From: Narthecium ossifragum
Taxonomy: Eukaryota; Streptophyta; Magnoliopsida; Dioscoreales; Nartheciaceae
Direction: 5' to 3'
Assembly (NCBI GenBank): GCA_963920575.1
Contig: OY986967.1
Location: 5,847,166-5,911,165 of the forward strand
Length of the DNA: 64,000 bases
Within the stretch, counting starts at the first letter, position 1. Each line of letters opens with the position of its first letter. The translations under genes and the position numbers were made by a program. Below the pieces are notes generated by a model that saw only the letters and a list, made by a program, of their open reading frames with translations, did no database searches and was not told the DNA's origin. Of the stretch, positions 21,341-31,579 are shown in pieces.

Positions 21341-22459
21341 ATGTCCTCTATTGGATCTCGTGAATCCTTCTCATTCTCACTGCCTGTGACTCGTGATTGT
21401 TCACTTCGTCCGATTCTCATGGAGCGGGCAATTGATATTGACTCCCTTAGTCATTCCAAGGTCGTCAAGTGGCTTCGGCGACGAGGTTGGGATTCCATTA
21501 TGTCTCCTGCCGTGCATGTCGTTTATCCTCGTATGGTTCGCGAGTTTTATTCCTATCTATTTGAGCCTGCTTTGTCTTTTCATACTGCTATTTCTGCTGT
21601 GCATGGTCATACGATTCATCTAACTCCTGCTAGGATTGCTCATCTTATTCGCATTCCAAGTGATCTTCATCCCGCATATCCTATTCCTGCTTCTGGTAGA
21701 GCTGTCTCTGATGCGGTGATTTCTTTTAAGCTTACTGGGCCGACTCTTATTTCTCCATCTGGGAGGTTGTTTGTGTGTGATCTCACTCCTGATTTCCGTC
21801 TCCTTTATACTTTTCTATTTTCGAGTATTGAGCCTCATGTACCCTCCACATCGATCTCCTTGGATACCGGTTTCTTTTTATATTGCATTCAGCAGCAATT
21901 ACCAATTGACCTTCCCCTAGTAGTTTACAGGGCCATAACCTCTGTTATTTCTGGTAGTCAGGAGATGAACTTACCTTTTGGACATCTAGTTAGCACCTTG
22001 TGCATCATTTCCCAGGTCACTCCTTCTTTGGATGAATTTCCTCTTCCGTACCTTGTTCCTATTACTGGACCTAGTCTCCCGGGGAGCACTGATGTTGTTA
22101 CACCACCAGAGACTTCGAGTCATGATGATGATGAAGACACAGAGTCTGGTGATTCAGCTGCTGCCCTGACGGTGATCTCGTGTATCTTTGCCGATTTGAG
22201 CTGCTCTATTCGGGCTTGTCGTGATTCCGCTACCGCATTGGAGAGGGTGACGCGCACACATGGTGACATGCTCGAGGCTTTACTTATTGAGGTTCTTCGT
22301 GCTCGTGACTCTGAGGTTGCTCTGACAGCCCAACATGCATCTAACATTGCTGCAGTCAGGACCATCGTCTTCGAGCATCACGCCCGTTTTATTCATTACT
22401 CCTTTCTTGCTAGCTGCTGCCTTATAGCTTATTTCGTTCTTGCTTATACTTTCTTTTGA
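21341..22459 (+). CDS. SIRE 3'-terminal (env-like) ORF
   Basis: The first good ATG is 21341, giving 372 residues; the frame is open further upstream but from non-ATG codons. The N-terminal two thirds (about residues 20-250) resemble the domain called putative plant transposon protein (PF20167), with an Arg-Glu-Phe-Tyr-Ser-Tyr motif and a later Ile-Arg-Ile-Pro motif; I judge this by eye. Residues about 260-280 are acidic (Asp-Asp-Asp-Glu-Asp). A helical stretch follows, then a hydrophobic C-terminal segment of about 20 residues that could span a membrane. No N-terminal signal peptide is evident. SIRE elements are known for an ORF at this place, called env-like; its role is unproven. The frame is intact although the element's pol is gone. 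Confidence 0.7.
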   Translation: MSSIGSRESFSFSLPVTRDCSLRPILMERAIDIDSLSHSKVVKWLRRRGWDSIMSPAVHVVYPRMVREFYSYLFEPALSFHTAISAVHGHTIHLTPARIAHLIRIPSDLHPAYPIPASGRAVSDAVISFKLTGPTLISPSGRLFVCDLTPDFRLLYTFLFSSIEPHVPSTSISLDTGFFLYCIQQQLPIDLPLVVYRAITSVISGSQEMNLPFGHLVSTLCIISQVTPSLDEFPLPYLVPITGPSLPGSTDVVTPPETSSHDDDEDTESGDSAAALTVISCIFADLSCSIRACRDSATALERVTRTHGDMLEALLIEVLRARDSEVALTAQHASNIAAVRTIVFEHHARFIHYSFLASCCLIAYFVLAYTFF

Positions 22460-22754
22460 GCCATGTTTACTTGAGGAAATTGTCTGCTACATGCTTTGAT
22501 TTTGATATGGTTTGAGGGGGAGTTCTTTGCTTCTATTGCCTTCTCAATCGTTCCAAAAAGGGGGAGAAACCATTCTGTTTGTTAGTATTTTAAATTTTTA
22601 TTGCAGCTATTTTTATATGTCTCTTATTATTTGAAATATGTTAGTGCTTCTCACTGGGTAGTTCAAGTGTGCAGGAAATTGGAATCTCTCAAAATATGGA
22701 CTACATCTGATTAGTGTCATTGTTAAGTCATGGTTGAGTTTTGTCACGAATTGC

Positions 22755-22766
22755 CAAGGGGGAGAT
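22755..22766 (+). promoter_or_regulatory. Polypurine tract of the SIRE element
   Basis: CAAGGGGGAGAT directly precedes the right LTR. The AAGGGGGAGA core is the usual copia PPT form. Confidence 0.85.
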
Positions 22767-23912
22767 TGTTAGGTTTAAATTGAGTCTTGTATTATGGCAA
22801 TTCGTGTCAAATATGGTATGTGTCTTGTAATCAAATCAGATGTGGTTAGATATGGATATCTTGATTAGCAAGATTGGTTTTCAGCATATGTATGGAAGTG
22901 ATGGGAAGAAAAGGCAGCCAATGATTTCAATTTGATTTGAAGAAGTTGGAATGGAAGGTAGCATTAAAAGGAGCAGCTGTAAATTGATATGGTGAGCATA
23001 CCTACTATATGGGGATCAAGGTATATTGTATACGGGTGAACTCCCAAGGGGATAAATCTCTTTTTGCATCTATGAAGCCTTGGTGGCTGTTGAGGAAAAA
23101 GGGTGAGGAAGAGGCTAAAAGTTGAGAAGAAACTATCTGTGTTGCCGGCTTGTGAAGGCCGGCGATCCGGCGTGCCCAGTCCGGAAAATCTTGGAAGGTG
23201 TCCAAGGTACATCCCGTGAGAGAAGAAGGTGTTGAAGAACCGGTTGGTTCGTGTCCAGCGTCGATAGAGGAGTCGAATGTGTCGACGTCGGTCCTAATCG
23301 TGTAAGTCTGTAAACTTCTTCTATTAGTGGATGGTTTAATGGTCCTATTGGACCCGTGGTTTTTTCCTTCTCATTTGAGAAGTTTTTTCACGTTAAAAAC
23401 CTCTTGCGCACATGTGTGGTTGATGTGGTTTATAATAACTGATACTTGGATAAGTAACTTAAATTTAACAGATGGACCATGCTAATTCTCAAACTAAAGA
23501 GTATGTGGATTAGATTTACTATGCTTTGTTGTGAGAGATTTTCTTCGAACTAAGCACTATTGCTCGTAGATCACAACAAGAGGAATATAACGTAGAACTG
23601 GTACATGCACATGTGAAATTCTGCTATTACATTGCATGGGTATTTAAGAATAGTTTTCTATCATATCTAGGTGTTCACACATGCATGAGGTTCCCATTTG
23701 TATTCTTGCAGCAATGTTTTGACATGAACTTTTTCCGCTGCCTTTTTGTTTTTATTCAACCTATGCTTGTTGTGGTCTGCTGTGATTTTCTAGCTAAGTA
23801 ATTGTTAGCTGCAGCCTTTGTCGTTTTATATTGTGTTTGGTTTCTATTAGGTTTTTTTTAGATTTGAACCCTTGGGTGTGCTGGTCTTTTTAGCTAGGGT
23901 TTGGTACTTTCA
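22767..23912 (+). repeat. 3' LTR of the SIRE element
   Basis: It is 1146 bp, equal in length to the left LTR, with 15 substitutions by hand count. It ends TACTTTCA and is followed by the AAGAG TSD. Confidence 0.92.
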
Positions 23913-23917
23913 AAGAG
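23913..23917. repeat. Right TSD of the SIRE element (AAGAG)
   Basis: AAGAG equals 2726-2730. Beyond it the Athila-type element resumes. Confidence 0.9.
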
Positions 23918-24107
23918 AACTAGAGACCCCGCCCGCTATAAAATGCAACCTATCGTCATGTTTCATCTTGCAACCCGGTCTACAGTATTTGTCCCCCATA
24001 ATAGTGAAACTATCATTCGAGTGAACCGAAAGTGGAAGGTCAAATATAGATAAAAGAAGCGGTGAAGTCAGTGATGATGGTGCAAATATAGAGAAAAGAG
24101 GAGGTGG

Positions 24108-27100
24108 CTAAACCTTAGGATACACTGCCGCATCTATGCAAAGGTGAGTGTCGGCATAATAAGCACACAATTGGCCCGTATCTATCACAGGTGCGGGAGT
24201 AAAAAATAGCGGTGAAAGGGGTTCAACCATCCCAAAAATAGTTTTTATTTCCGCAATATGCCGATCGAGTGATTGGTCGGGCACGATGTGTGCTTTGATA
24301 TCATATTTCGATTGTGCGGTGTTCAAATCAACATCATCATCAGAATCAGAAGCATAGGCATTCAAGATATCATAGAGCCTATCATTCTCCACTTCAACAT
24401 CATCATCCTCCGAATCCTCAAACTCAGACTCATTCAGAATCACAGCCTATCTAGCATTATGCAATTCAACATCATAATCATCATTGTCAGAATCATATTC
24501 CTTCAAAATCTCAGATACTCTATCATTGTGCAGTGTAGCATCACCATCATTTTCATCATCAGAGTCATAATCCCTCAAAATCTCAGATAATCTATCAATC
24601 ATTATAACATGAGAAATATCTTCACAGCAGTCAGTCAAACTATCAACACGAAAGCATTCATTCTCACGCTCAGGCAAACATGTAGTCTTAAAGATGTTCA
24701 GTTTAACATGCATATTACCAAAAGAGACATCCATGACACCAGTTCGACACTGAATATTGGCATTTGCAGTGGCCAAAAAGGGACATCCTAAGATGATAGG
24801 CACAGTCTTTCTGCAGTGAACAGCGGGTTCCATATCCAAGACGACAAAGTCGACAGGGAAAAAGAAGTTGTCCACCTTAACCAATACGTCCTCTACGATA
24901 CCTCTAGGGGTCTTAATAGACCTATCAGCTAATTGCAAAACAACCGAGGTCGGTTTCAGTTCCTCCATCCCAAATTCCTTATAAACGTAATAGGGCAAAA
25001 TGTTAACACTAGCTCCTAGGTCAAGAAGGGCACCATCAATCTGGTAGTCTCCTACGCAACATGGTATGGTAGGGGTACCATGGTCCTTTAGTTTGGGTGG
25101 CGTGTCATCTCTAAAAATCGAACTGATTTGTTCAGGTAAAAGGATTTTCTTGTCTCTGTTGGGTTTTGTCTGGCGTTTATGGGTGCACAAATCCTTAAAA
25201 AATTTGGCATATGAAGGGATTTGATGAATGGCCTGAAGCAATGGTATGTTGATGTTGACATGTTTGAAGATTTCAAGGGCGTCCTCTACAGCTCTTCGAG
25301 CTTTGATAGTTGGATAGGGATCCTTAAGGGCTGCAGGAAAAAGCACTTTTGGTGTGTATGTGCGTGGGTCAGGTTCATTTTCATCAAGTGGATTTGGATC
25401 CACTTGATTCGGAGTGCCATCAGGTTGCTGTGGGGGTAGAGACCGATCGGTCGGGCCATTATCCGATCGATCAGAATAGTTCCGATCGGTCGGATCTGAG
25501 AGCGATCCATCGCTCTGGGCAGTGTCAGGAAGTGTATCCACTTGCTTATCGTTCATTAAGGTTACTACAACTTTTGCACTTTCAAATTTCTGGTTATCAA
25601 TGTGGTGTAGGGCCCTAGGATTGGTCATAGGTTGACTCGATAAGTGACCCTCCTCTCTCTTAGACATTGTGTTAGCCAGTTTCCCTAGTTGTGTCTCTAT
25701 TTTGGATATGGCTTGTGAATGTGAGGCTACAGTTCTTTCAATTTCATCCATGTTAGCGTTGATGTCGGCATTCATGTTATTTATACTAGCATTCATGTTG
25801 GCAAGTGTACTCAGGATTGTGTCCAAAGCTGAGTTAGAGGATGATTGTGGAGGAGGTTGGGGTGCAGTATGTTGATATGGTGCAGAGTACCCTGGGTTGG
25901 GATTTGTGGAAGGCCTCGATGGGTACCGATTAGTGTGAGCATTAGAAGAACTACTCTGTCCTTGGAAAGTACTAGATTGTTGGGGTGGTTTCCAACTAAA
26001 GTTGGGATGGTTCCGCCAACCTGGATTATACGTATTTGAATACTGATTATTTTCAGATTTAGTGAAACCATACGCCGCGTTAGCTTGCTCCTGAACAAAT
26101 TCAGGAAGCGATGGAGTCAGGGGACAGTCGGTAATGTGATGTTCGAGACTAGAGTAGAATGCACATGTTTGAGGTTGATCTTGATATGGTGGAGGGGCTG
26201 GTGATTGACTCACTTCCAATTTATCAAACCTTTTGTGAAGGAGGGCTATTTGGGCAGTAATGGCTTCTAATCCAGAAAGTTCAAAGGTTCCTTTAGTTAT
26301 AGGCCGACTTCTAGGGGTTGTGTATTGTTGTTGGGAATCAATGAAAACTTGTTCATAAAGGTTCCAAAGCTCATCATCATCTTTATCTAAAGGAATACCC
26401 CCACAACAAGCTTCAACCCTAGTTTTACATCTTTCATTAAGGCCTCTATAAAACTTATGCGTTAATTCCCACTTATCAATATCATGATGAGGACATTTTC
26501 TCAAAAGGTCTTTAAATCTATCTCAGGCATCATGAAAAGACTCATCATCATATTGAACAAAGGTAAGGATTTCAGTCCGAAATTTCTCAGTTTTAATTAT
26601 GGGAAAGAATTTCCTTAAAAATGCCTCTTGAAGTTGATCCCAAGTTGTGATTGAGCGTGGAGGTAAACATTGAAGCCAGTGTTTAGCTTTATCTTTCAAA
26701 GAGAAGGGGAAAAGTTTCAACTTAAAGGCGTCATCATTAAAGTTTTCCATTTTCAGTGTAGCAATGGTATTGATAAAATTGTGAATGTGCTCATATGGGT
26801 CCTCATTACTTAAACCATGAAAATGGGGTAACATTTGAATCGTTTGGTGTCAAATCTCATAGTGTGAGGCTGTGATTGCAGGAGGATCAATAGAAGGAGT
26901 GTAAGTGTAGGCAGTGGGTAAGAAGTGATTTCTCAAAGGAACACGTTGTACCCCCCCCATTGTTATTATTATTTCCCTCCCTTCCCATATTAACATGAGG
27001 GTTGATGACATATCCCTCATTTTCAGCCATGGTGACAAAGGTCTCGTGAATAGATTGCAAGTTACTCAAAGATTGTTGACCCAAGGCTCTAGCTTTTCGG

Positions 27101-27165
27101 AGTTTGGTCTCTAGTTCTAGATCCAAAGGTTTCAGCGGGATATTTAACGATCGTCTATCTTGCAT
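24108..27165 (-). pseudogene. Athila-type gag-protease, broken
   Basis: Reading down from 27165, the N-terminal gag has an Asn/Gly-rich linker, then a frameshift in a run of eight C at 26951-26958 and a TGA near 26854. The capsid domain follows (about 26834-26530, with a Lys-His-Trp-Leu-Gln motif), a TGA at 26522-26520 where the family usually has Trp, and a large open part from 26504 to 24447. That part has a Cys-x-Phe-Tyr to His-His-x2-x-Asp-Cys zinc-like motif, the Athila-type Asn-Pro-Gly-Trp-Arg-Asn block near 26020, a Ser/Thr/Asp-Arg linker, and a protease with Asp-Leu-Gly-Ala-Ser (about 25020). A TAG near 24444 is followed by 110 further residues of the same acidic type. No polymerase follows. 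Confidence 0.85.
24310..24620 (-). repeat. Degenerate tandem repeats encoding an acidic tail after the Athila protease
   Basis: Units of the type Asp-Arg-x-Ser-Glu-Ile-Leu-x-x-Tyr-Asp-Ser-Asp recur about every 25-30 codons, seen on the plus strand as repeated TCATCATCAGA and CTCAGATA boxes. The repeat lies where the link to reverse transcriptase would normally start. Confidence 0.7.
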
Positions 27166-27505
27166 GCAAGATCACACACAAACAGAGAAAAAGAAAATAG
27201 AAGATTCGGAGGAGAGGACAAAACCCGGAAAACAACAATGGAAACGAAAAAAATTTGAAGTAAAAAGGCTTAGCTGACTGTGCAGTTCCGATCGGTCGGT
27301 TTCCAGTCCGATCGATCGCTCCAGGTGTCTGCCGAGTTGTGTTTTTCTTCAAGAAAAATCTGTTCCAATGCTGCAAAAATTCCAAAAAATTGTCAGAAAA
27401 TTCCTAAAAAGTGTAAAATAAAAAAAGGGAAAAATAAGAAAGATAAAAACCTAATGAAGCAAAGAAAATAAGTTAAGAGAAAATCAATTGGTTAACCGTC
27501 GAAAA
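27166..27505 (-). mobile_element. Athila-type leader between PBS and gag
   Basis: This is about 340 bp of untranslated leader with an A-rich part at 27410-27475. It contains two Asp-Arg-Ser-like GATCGGTCGG/CGATCGATCG motifs near 27288-27320 that are also seen in the gag linker and in the LTR of the same element. No gene is seen. Confidence 0.6.
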
Positions 27506-27523
27506 TCCCCGGCAACGGCGCCA
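27506..27523 (-). promoter_or_regulatory. Primer-binding site, tRNA-Asp type
   Basis: The minus strand reads TGGCGCCGTTGCCGGGGA, a perfect complement of the 3' end of plant tRNA-Asp as I know it. It lies five bases inside the LTR and is the typical Athila PBS. Confidence 0.9.
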
Positions 27524-27528
27524 AAAAT

Positions 27529-29099
27529 TGATCGCTCGCGAACGTCGTCGTTAAAACGTTGCTAACCTCAATCAAATCTTAAATTTATATCCTTGTTCAA
27601 TCACTAATACTACTAGGTAGACTAGTGGTGAAATCCGGAGTCGAACCACAGGGAATTACTAGGAAAACCAAAATCGATTCTAAAAACTCTTGATCTAAGC
27701 CAAACACTTCAATGATAGATTGACCTAGCTGAAATTATCTAAGAAAGCAAAAGAAAATATTAAGGTTTTAAGCAGATGAAAAAAGATGTCTTAGGAAATA
27801 CACAATCCTCCTAGTTTCACCCTTAATCTTCCATAGTTATCATCTTGATCACTTCTCTAAGCATTTTGGATCGTATGGCTACAAGCTCACACGAATCCCT
27901 AAAAGAAGGTTTTATGTTCCCTACGACATAACCTATCTTTGTTTGGCATAAATCATCTTCGGTCCTACCATTATCTTAAGTTATTCTACTCCTAATGACC
28001 TTAACATGACTTATCTTCACGTAGCATAGATTATCTCAAAGGTAAATCACAAACCACATGTAAACTATCTCATGAATCTCTACACTCAAGTACAACCATA
28101 ATGTAGGACTAATAATACGTCAACGGAACTCTGTTCCTTCAACTCTATAATCATTAAAATCATATTCATGAGATTATACGTAGAGAAGTTCACAAAAATC
28201 CAACTAAGAAAGATCAAAAGTTACACTAGGGTTTCATGGTATTCCTAAGAACAAGAAAACTAGCCACTCATCTCTTGGAAATCAGCCATAGGTGTAGAAG
28301 ATGAAGCCGTCGATCCCCACGGAAAGATCACCGTCTTCAAAACCCTAACCTTCTCCAAAAGTGCTCTAAAAGATCATTATTTTCGGCTGGAATAACCCCC
28401 TTTTATATTAGAAACCCTCAACCCCGGAATTAGGAGTTATATTTGGACTTAAACTCTAATTTCCCTAAATTCCGGGTCGCTGACGTCATCTGAGCGATCG
28501 ATCGGACTCAAACCGATCGATCGGACTTCCCAGTTTGACTGGGTTAATAACTGCCACGTCATCAGCTTCCTTATTCTTCAACTTCTACTCGGAATTCCGA
28601 TTTGTAGTCAATTCTGAAGCTAATCTGTATGGAATCTGGGAAAGTCTTCAACAGGAAAGTGCTAGATCTAGAAGTTATCTATCATCTCCAAAATATTTCA
28701 TAATATTCTAATTAATGTAGAATATTTGGAGAATATTCTCTTGAGCTTCGACGGTGCAGCTTTCCAGCTTGTGTATCTTCATGTATTCTTCAATTCTGCT
28801 ATCACACCATCAGGAATCTCGCAAAGTGTCCAACATGAACATTATATATCTTGAAGTCTTCTATCATGTACTAAATTTCCAGAATATTTGGACTTATACA
28901 GAATATCTGGTGAATAGTTTCCTGACAGGCGACGAAGCAGTCTTTATCATATAAATTCATCTTCTTAGTCGAAACTCTTGTATTTCTTCTCAAAACCTAT
29001 TTAAACCTGAAACCAACTATCAAACTATTAAATACAAACACTCTAGGCCTAACAAAGGTAATTTAAGGGGTTTAATTAGGAATAATTAGTGACTTATCA
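27529..29099 (-). repeat. 5' LTR of the Athila-type element
   Basis: The plus strand reads TGATCGCTCG at 27529 and CTTATCA at 29099, giving a 1571-bp LTR. It includes a TATA box (28400-28407, minus), a CGATCGATCGG motif pair near 28495-28525, and a start-proximal part that matches 1-259. Close to 27645 it has the GTCGAACCACAGGG motif common near the 3' end of gypsy LTRs. Confidence 0.87.
28400..28407 (-). promoter_or_regulatory. TATA box of the Athila-type LTR
   Basis: The minus strand reads TATAAAAG followed by a G run, about 690 bases into the LTR. It is in the right orientation to drive gag transcription. Confidence 0.6.
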
Positions 29100-29814
29100 C
29101 CCCCGCTACTATCCAAGGCCACCATCCTCTTCCCCGCGCTCCCACTACTCTGCCCAAACCTTTTTCGCCGCCCCGTTCATCTCCTCCGACGGTATCTCCA
29201 TGCTTGCCAACTTCATTGTCGCCGACCCCTTCCAGATCCGCAGCATCTAGCCACCCATTGGAAGATTGGATCCGATAGATCCGTTCCTCGTCTCCCCATG
29301 ACCCATCCCCGACCGTTCCCCACCTTGCCATAGCCTCCCCGTCGTCGTCCCCGACGCCGGCCTCCTCTAAACTGCCGTCGACCTCCCAGATCCGGCCGAT
29401 CCGCCACCCATTTCCCAGATCCGAGCCATTTGATATCTTCCCCATCAACCCACGAACCTTCCTGCCAAGGTCTCGACCGCCGCCGACGTCCCTAAGCCGG
29501 CGATCTACTCCGGCGAACCTCAGCCCTTGGATCCAGTCCGGTTCAGCCAGCTTGAATCAGACTTAGTCTAATTGATTCAGCTCAGCCACCAAATACGGAT
29601 CCAGCCACTTAGCCCAATCCAACCCGATCAACCTGATCCAGATCAACTCAGACTTGACCCAGTCAAGTCCTATCCAATCAGGCTCAGCCAGATCTGAACC
29701 AGATAAGCCAGATTCAGCCAATTGGACTCAAATCAAGTCCGATCAGGCCAATTCTGATCGATAGAAGCAGTAGAGACCCGATATGAGAGGATTACGAGTA
29801 GATCGCTCATATCA
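29100..29814 (+). repeat. Truncated left LTR of element X
   Basis: It aligns without indels to 32132-32846. It starts at CCCCCGCTAC, abutting the Athila LTR, and ends ATATCA. The CCCCC at the junction may be one half of the Athila TSD. Confidence 0.82.
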
Positions 29815-29817
29815 ACT

Positions 29818-29829
29818 TTATATCAGAGC
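29818..29829 (+). promoter_or_regulatory. Degenerate tRNA-iMet-type PBS of element X
   Basis: TTATATCAGAGC lies three bases after the left LTR and differs from the standard TGGTATCAGAGC at two positions. Confidence 0.55.
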
Positions 29830-31565
29830 TCCGTTCCACCGACTGTGCGGCCTAGAACCTTCCGGAAACGTCGCCATCATGTACGGAGTATCCCATGAGT
29901 GGTGGAAACAGCAGTTCAAGATTCTGCAGGCCCAGTTGAACCAGTTGGGTTGTGTTAGCAGGAAGATGGAGCAAATCTCATGTAGATGGTCAACCATCGC
30001 TCAGATAAGTCATACAGAGATTCAGACTATGAGCCAGACCCCTACTCCAGCTGCAATCCAGATTACGGAACCTGACTCTGAGCTAACTCGGATGAGGACT
30101 CCGACTGCAACCCCTACCGCAACTCTGAGAGCAACTCAAATTGCAACTCCGAGTTCAACTCCGTCGGACCAGGGTGAACACTTTCTACCACCTTCTCCTG
30201 ATTTTTCCGGAATTTTCCCTATTTTCCATATTTTTTCGGAATTTCCCCTTGTTTTCTCTCTCCTCCTTGGATTCGGCCCGTCTCTGGCTCAAGCCGCGGC
30301 TCGCCATCGGCTCACCACCCTCACCCATGCCCGGCTCACCCACCGCCACCGTCCGACATCTTCCTCCCCATCTACCCATCGAGGAAGCACCGGCGTCCCT
30401 CACCGAAGTCGTCGTGGCCAAACGCGACCACGAAGGAAGCCTGGATCGCCGAGATCCAATTCCGGCGGACTCCCCTGTTCCGGCCTCCTCCGCTCCGCCA
30501 TTTCCCGGGAATGATCTCAAGATCAAACCTCCGGAGAAAGGTCCCAAGACCTTCGCGAACCGTTTCCACCCATCCCCGGCTACCGATGAGCACTCCCTCA
30601 CCGACGATCTCCGACGACGACATCCACCGCGCCGCCACCATCAGATCCGGCGTGTTCGAGGCCCAATCCGTCGATCCGACCGTACAGATGGAACCCTCAT
30701 GTCTCTGCGAAGCTTCCTGTGCCATTGCCACACTCCGACGACCTTGTTTCGTAGTTGATCCAGTTCCGGCAGCTTCTCAGCCGTCCGATCAAGACTGCAA
30801 CTTGATCCAGCCGTTTGATCAGCCTGATCTTCAATCCAGTGGTTCCGATCTTCGATCTGAACCTGATCCAAGAGTCCCCAGCAATCAGGACCATCCAGAT
30901 CAACTTCAGGTGATCAAGATGCATCCTCATCCGTTGATCAAGCATTCAAAGGTTGATATGAGCCATGAAAGGAGCTACCCTCCTTATTCAGATGCTATAT
31001 TCAATCTAATTAGATCTGACTATGATGGTACTACCGGTTTAGCTCAACTGACCCAAGTCCAGATTGACATCGGTAGACCCAACCAAGTCAGACAGGTTTG
31101 GACCAGAGTACGACTTAGTACAGCTGAAGATTCAACTTGGTTCAACCAACTTCTAGCCCAGACTAGTGCAGTAGAAGCATGGTCCATCTATCATGACTTC
31201 AGATTGGACCAAAGCTAGCTTGACCCAGATTCAAACCAAATCCCTGCACAGTTGATCAAACCATGGAGATCAGATCCAATCCTATGGTCATGGGCAACAC
31301 TACTGATGGGACATGATGAGCATGATTCAGGAGAGTCATTGAAGATCATATTCCTGGAGCTACCTGAGACGTCAGATTGACCCCCAGATGCTCTATCCTC
31401 TACACAATCCATCAGATGCTTGGTATTGCTACCACTGGACCCATCATGGGATCGACCTGGTTTCTCCCCACCGAGTCCAGAGCTACAGAAGCAAGTTGAT
31501 TCGATCCAGCCACATAGAGCCATCCTACCTGACTTGACTCCGGCCTTGAGGACAAGGCCAATTCT
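29830..31565 (+). mobile_element. Internal region of element X, no recognisable proteins
   Basis: The region has several open frames (for example 29783-30514, 30141-30758, 30511-31218), but none shows gag, protease or polymerase motifs. Composition is C/T-rich, with Thr/Pro-rich readings near 30030-30170, a pyrimidine tract near 30190-30290, and many GATCCAG/CAGATC-type words in the second half. Overlap of several frames in the same GC-rich block suggests compositional openness and not genes. Confidence 0.55.
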
Positions 31566-31579
31566 GAAGGAAGGGAGGA
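31566..31579 (+). promoter_or_regulatory. Polypurine tract of element X
   Basis: GAAGGAAGGGAGGA directly precedes the TG of the right LTR. Confidence 0.75.

Larger units (their letters stand above)
2731..23912 (+). mobile_element. SIRE/Maximus-type Ty1/copia element, pol deleted, gag split by a Tat element
   Basis: Two 1146-bp LTRs (2731-3876 and 22767-23912) differ at 15 hand-counted positions and are flanked by a perfect AAGAG TSD. Between them are a tRNA-iMet PBS, a long gag (3960-4970 continuing at 18535), the very start of the protease, a spacer, a 3'-terminal ORF (21341-22459) and a PPT. Integrase, reverse transcriptase and RNase H are absent. Without the 13.6-kb nested Tat element and its duplicated site the element would be about 7.6 kb. 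The gag character and the extra 3' ORF fit the SIRE lineage. It could only have moved with proteins supplied by another copy. Confidence 0.88.
1..29099 (-). mobile_element. Athila-type Ty3/gypsy element without pol, split by a SIRE insertion
   Basis: Read on the minus strand, the order is 5' LTR (27529-29099), tRNA-Asp-type PBS, leader, gag-protease, spacer, then after the inserted SIRE (2731-23912) a 3' non-coding part, a purine tract and the end of the 3' LTR (1-259). The lineage call rests on the PBS type and on gag features seen in Athila (a conserved Asn-Pro-Gly-Trp-Arg-Asn block). No reverse transcriptase, RNase H or integrase can be found in its own sequence, so it is an internally deleted or gag-protease-only derivative. 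The 3' LTR begins left of the window. The two visible LTR ends differ at 15 of 259 aligned positions by hand count (5.8%). Confidence 0.8.

Noticed and set aside
27506..27523. tRNA-Asp gene
   Set aside because: Only the 18-nt 3' end complement is present, at a PBS position; there is no cloverleaf.
29783..31218. Overlapping open frames inside element X as possible genes
   Set aside because: They overlap each other in different frames, are Pro/Thr/Ser-biased by composition and show no domain.
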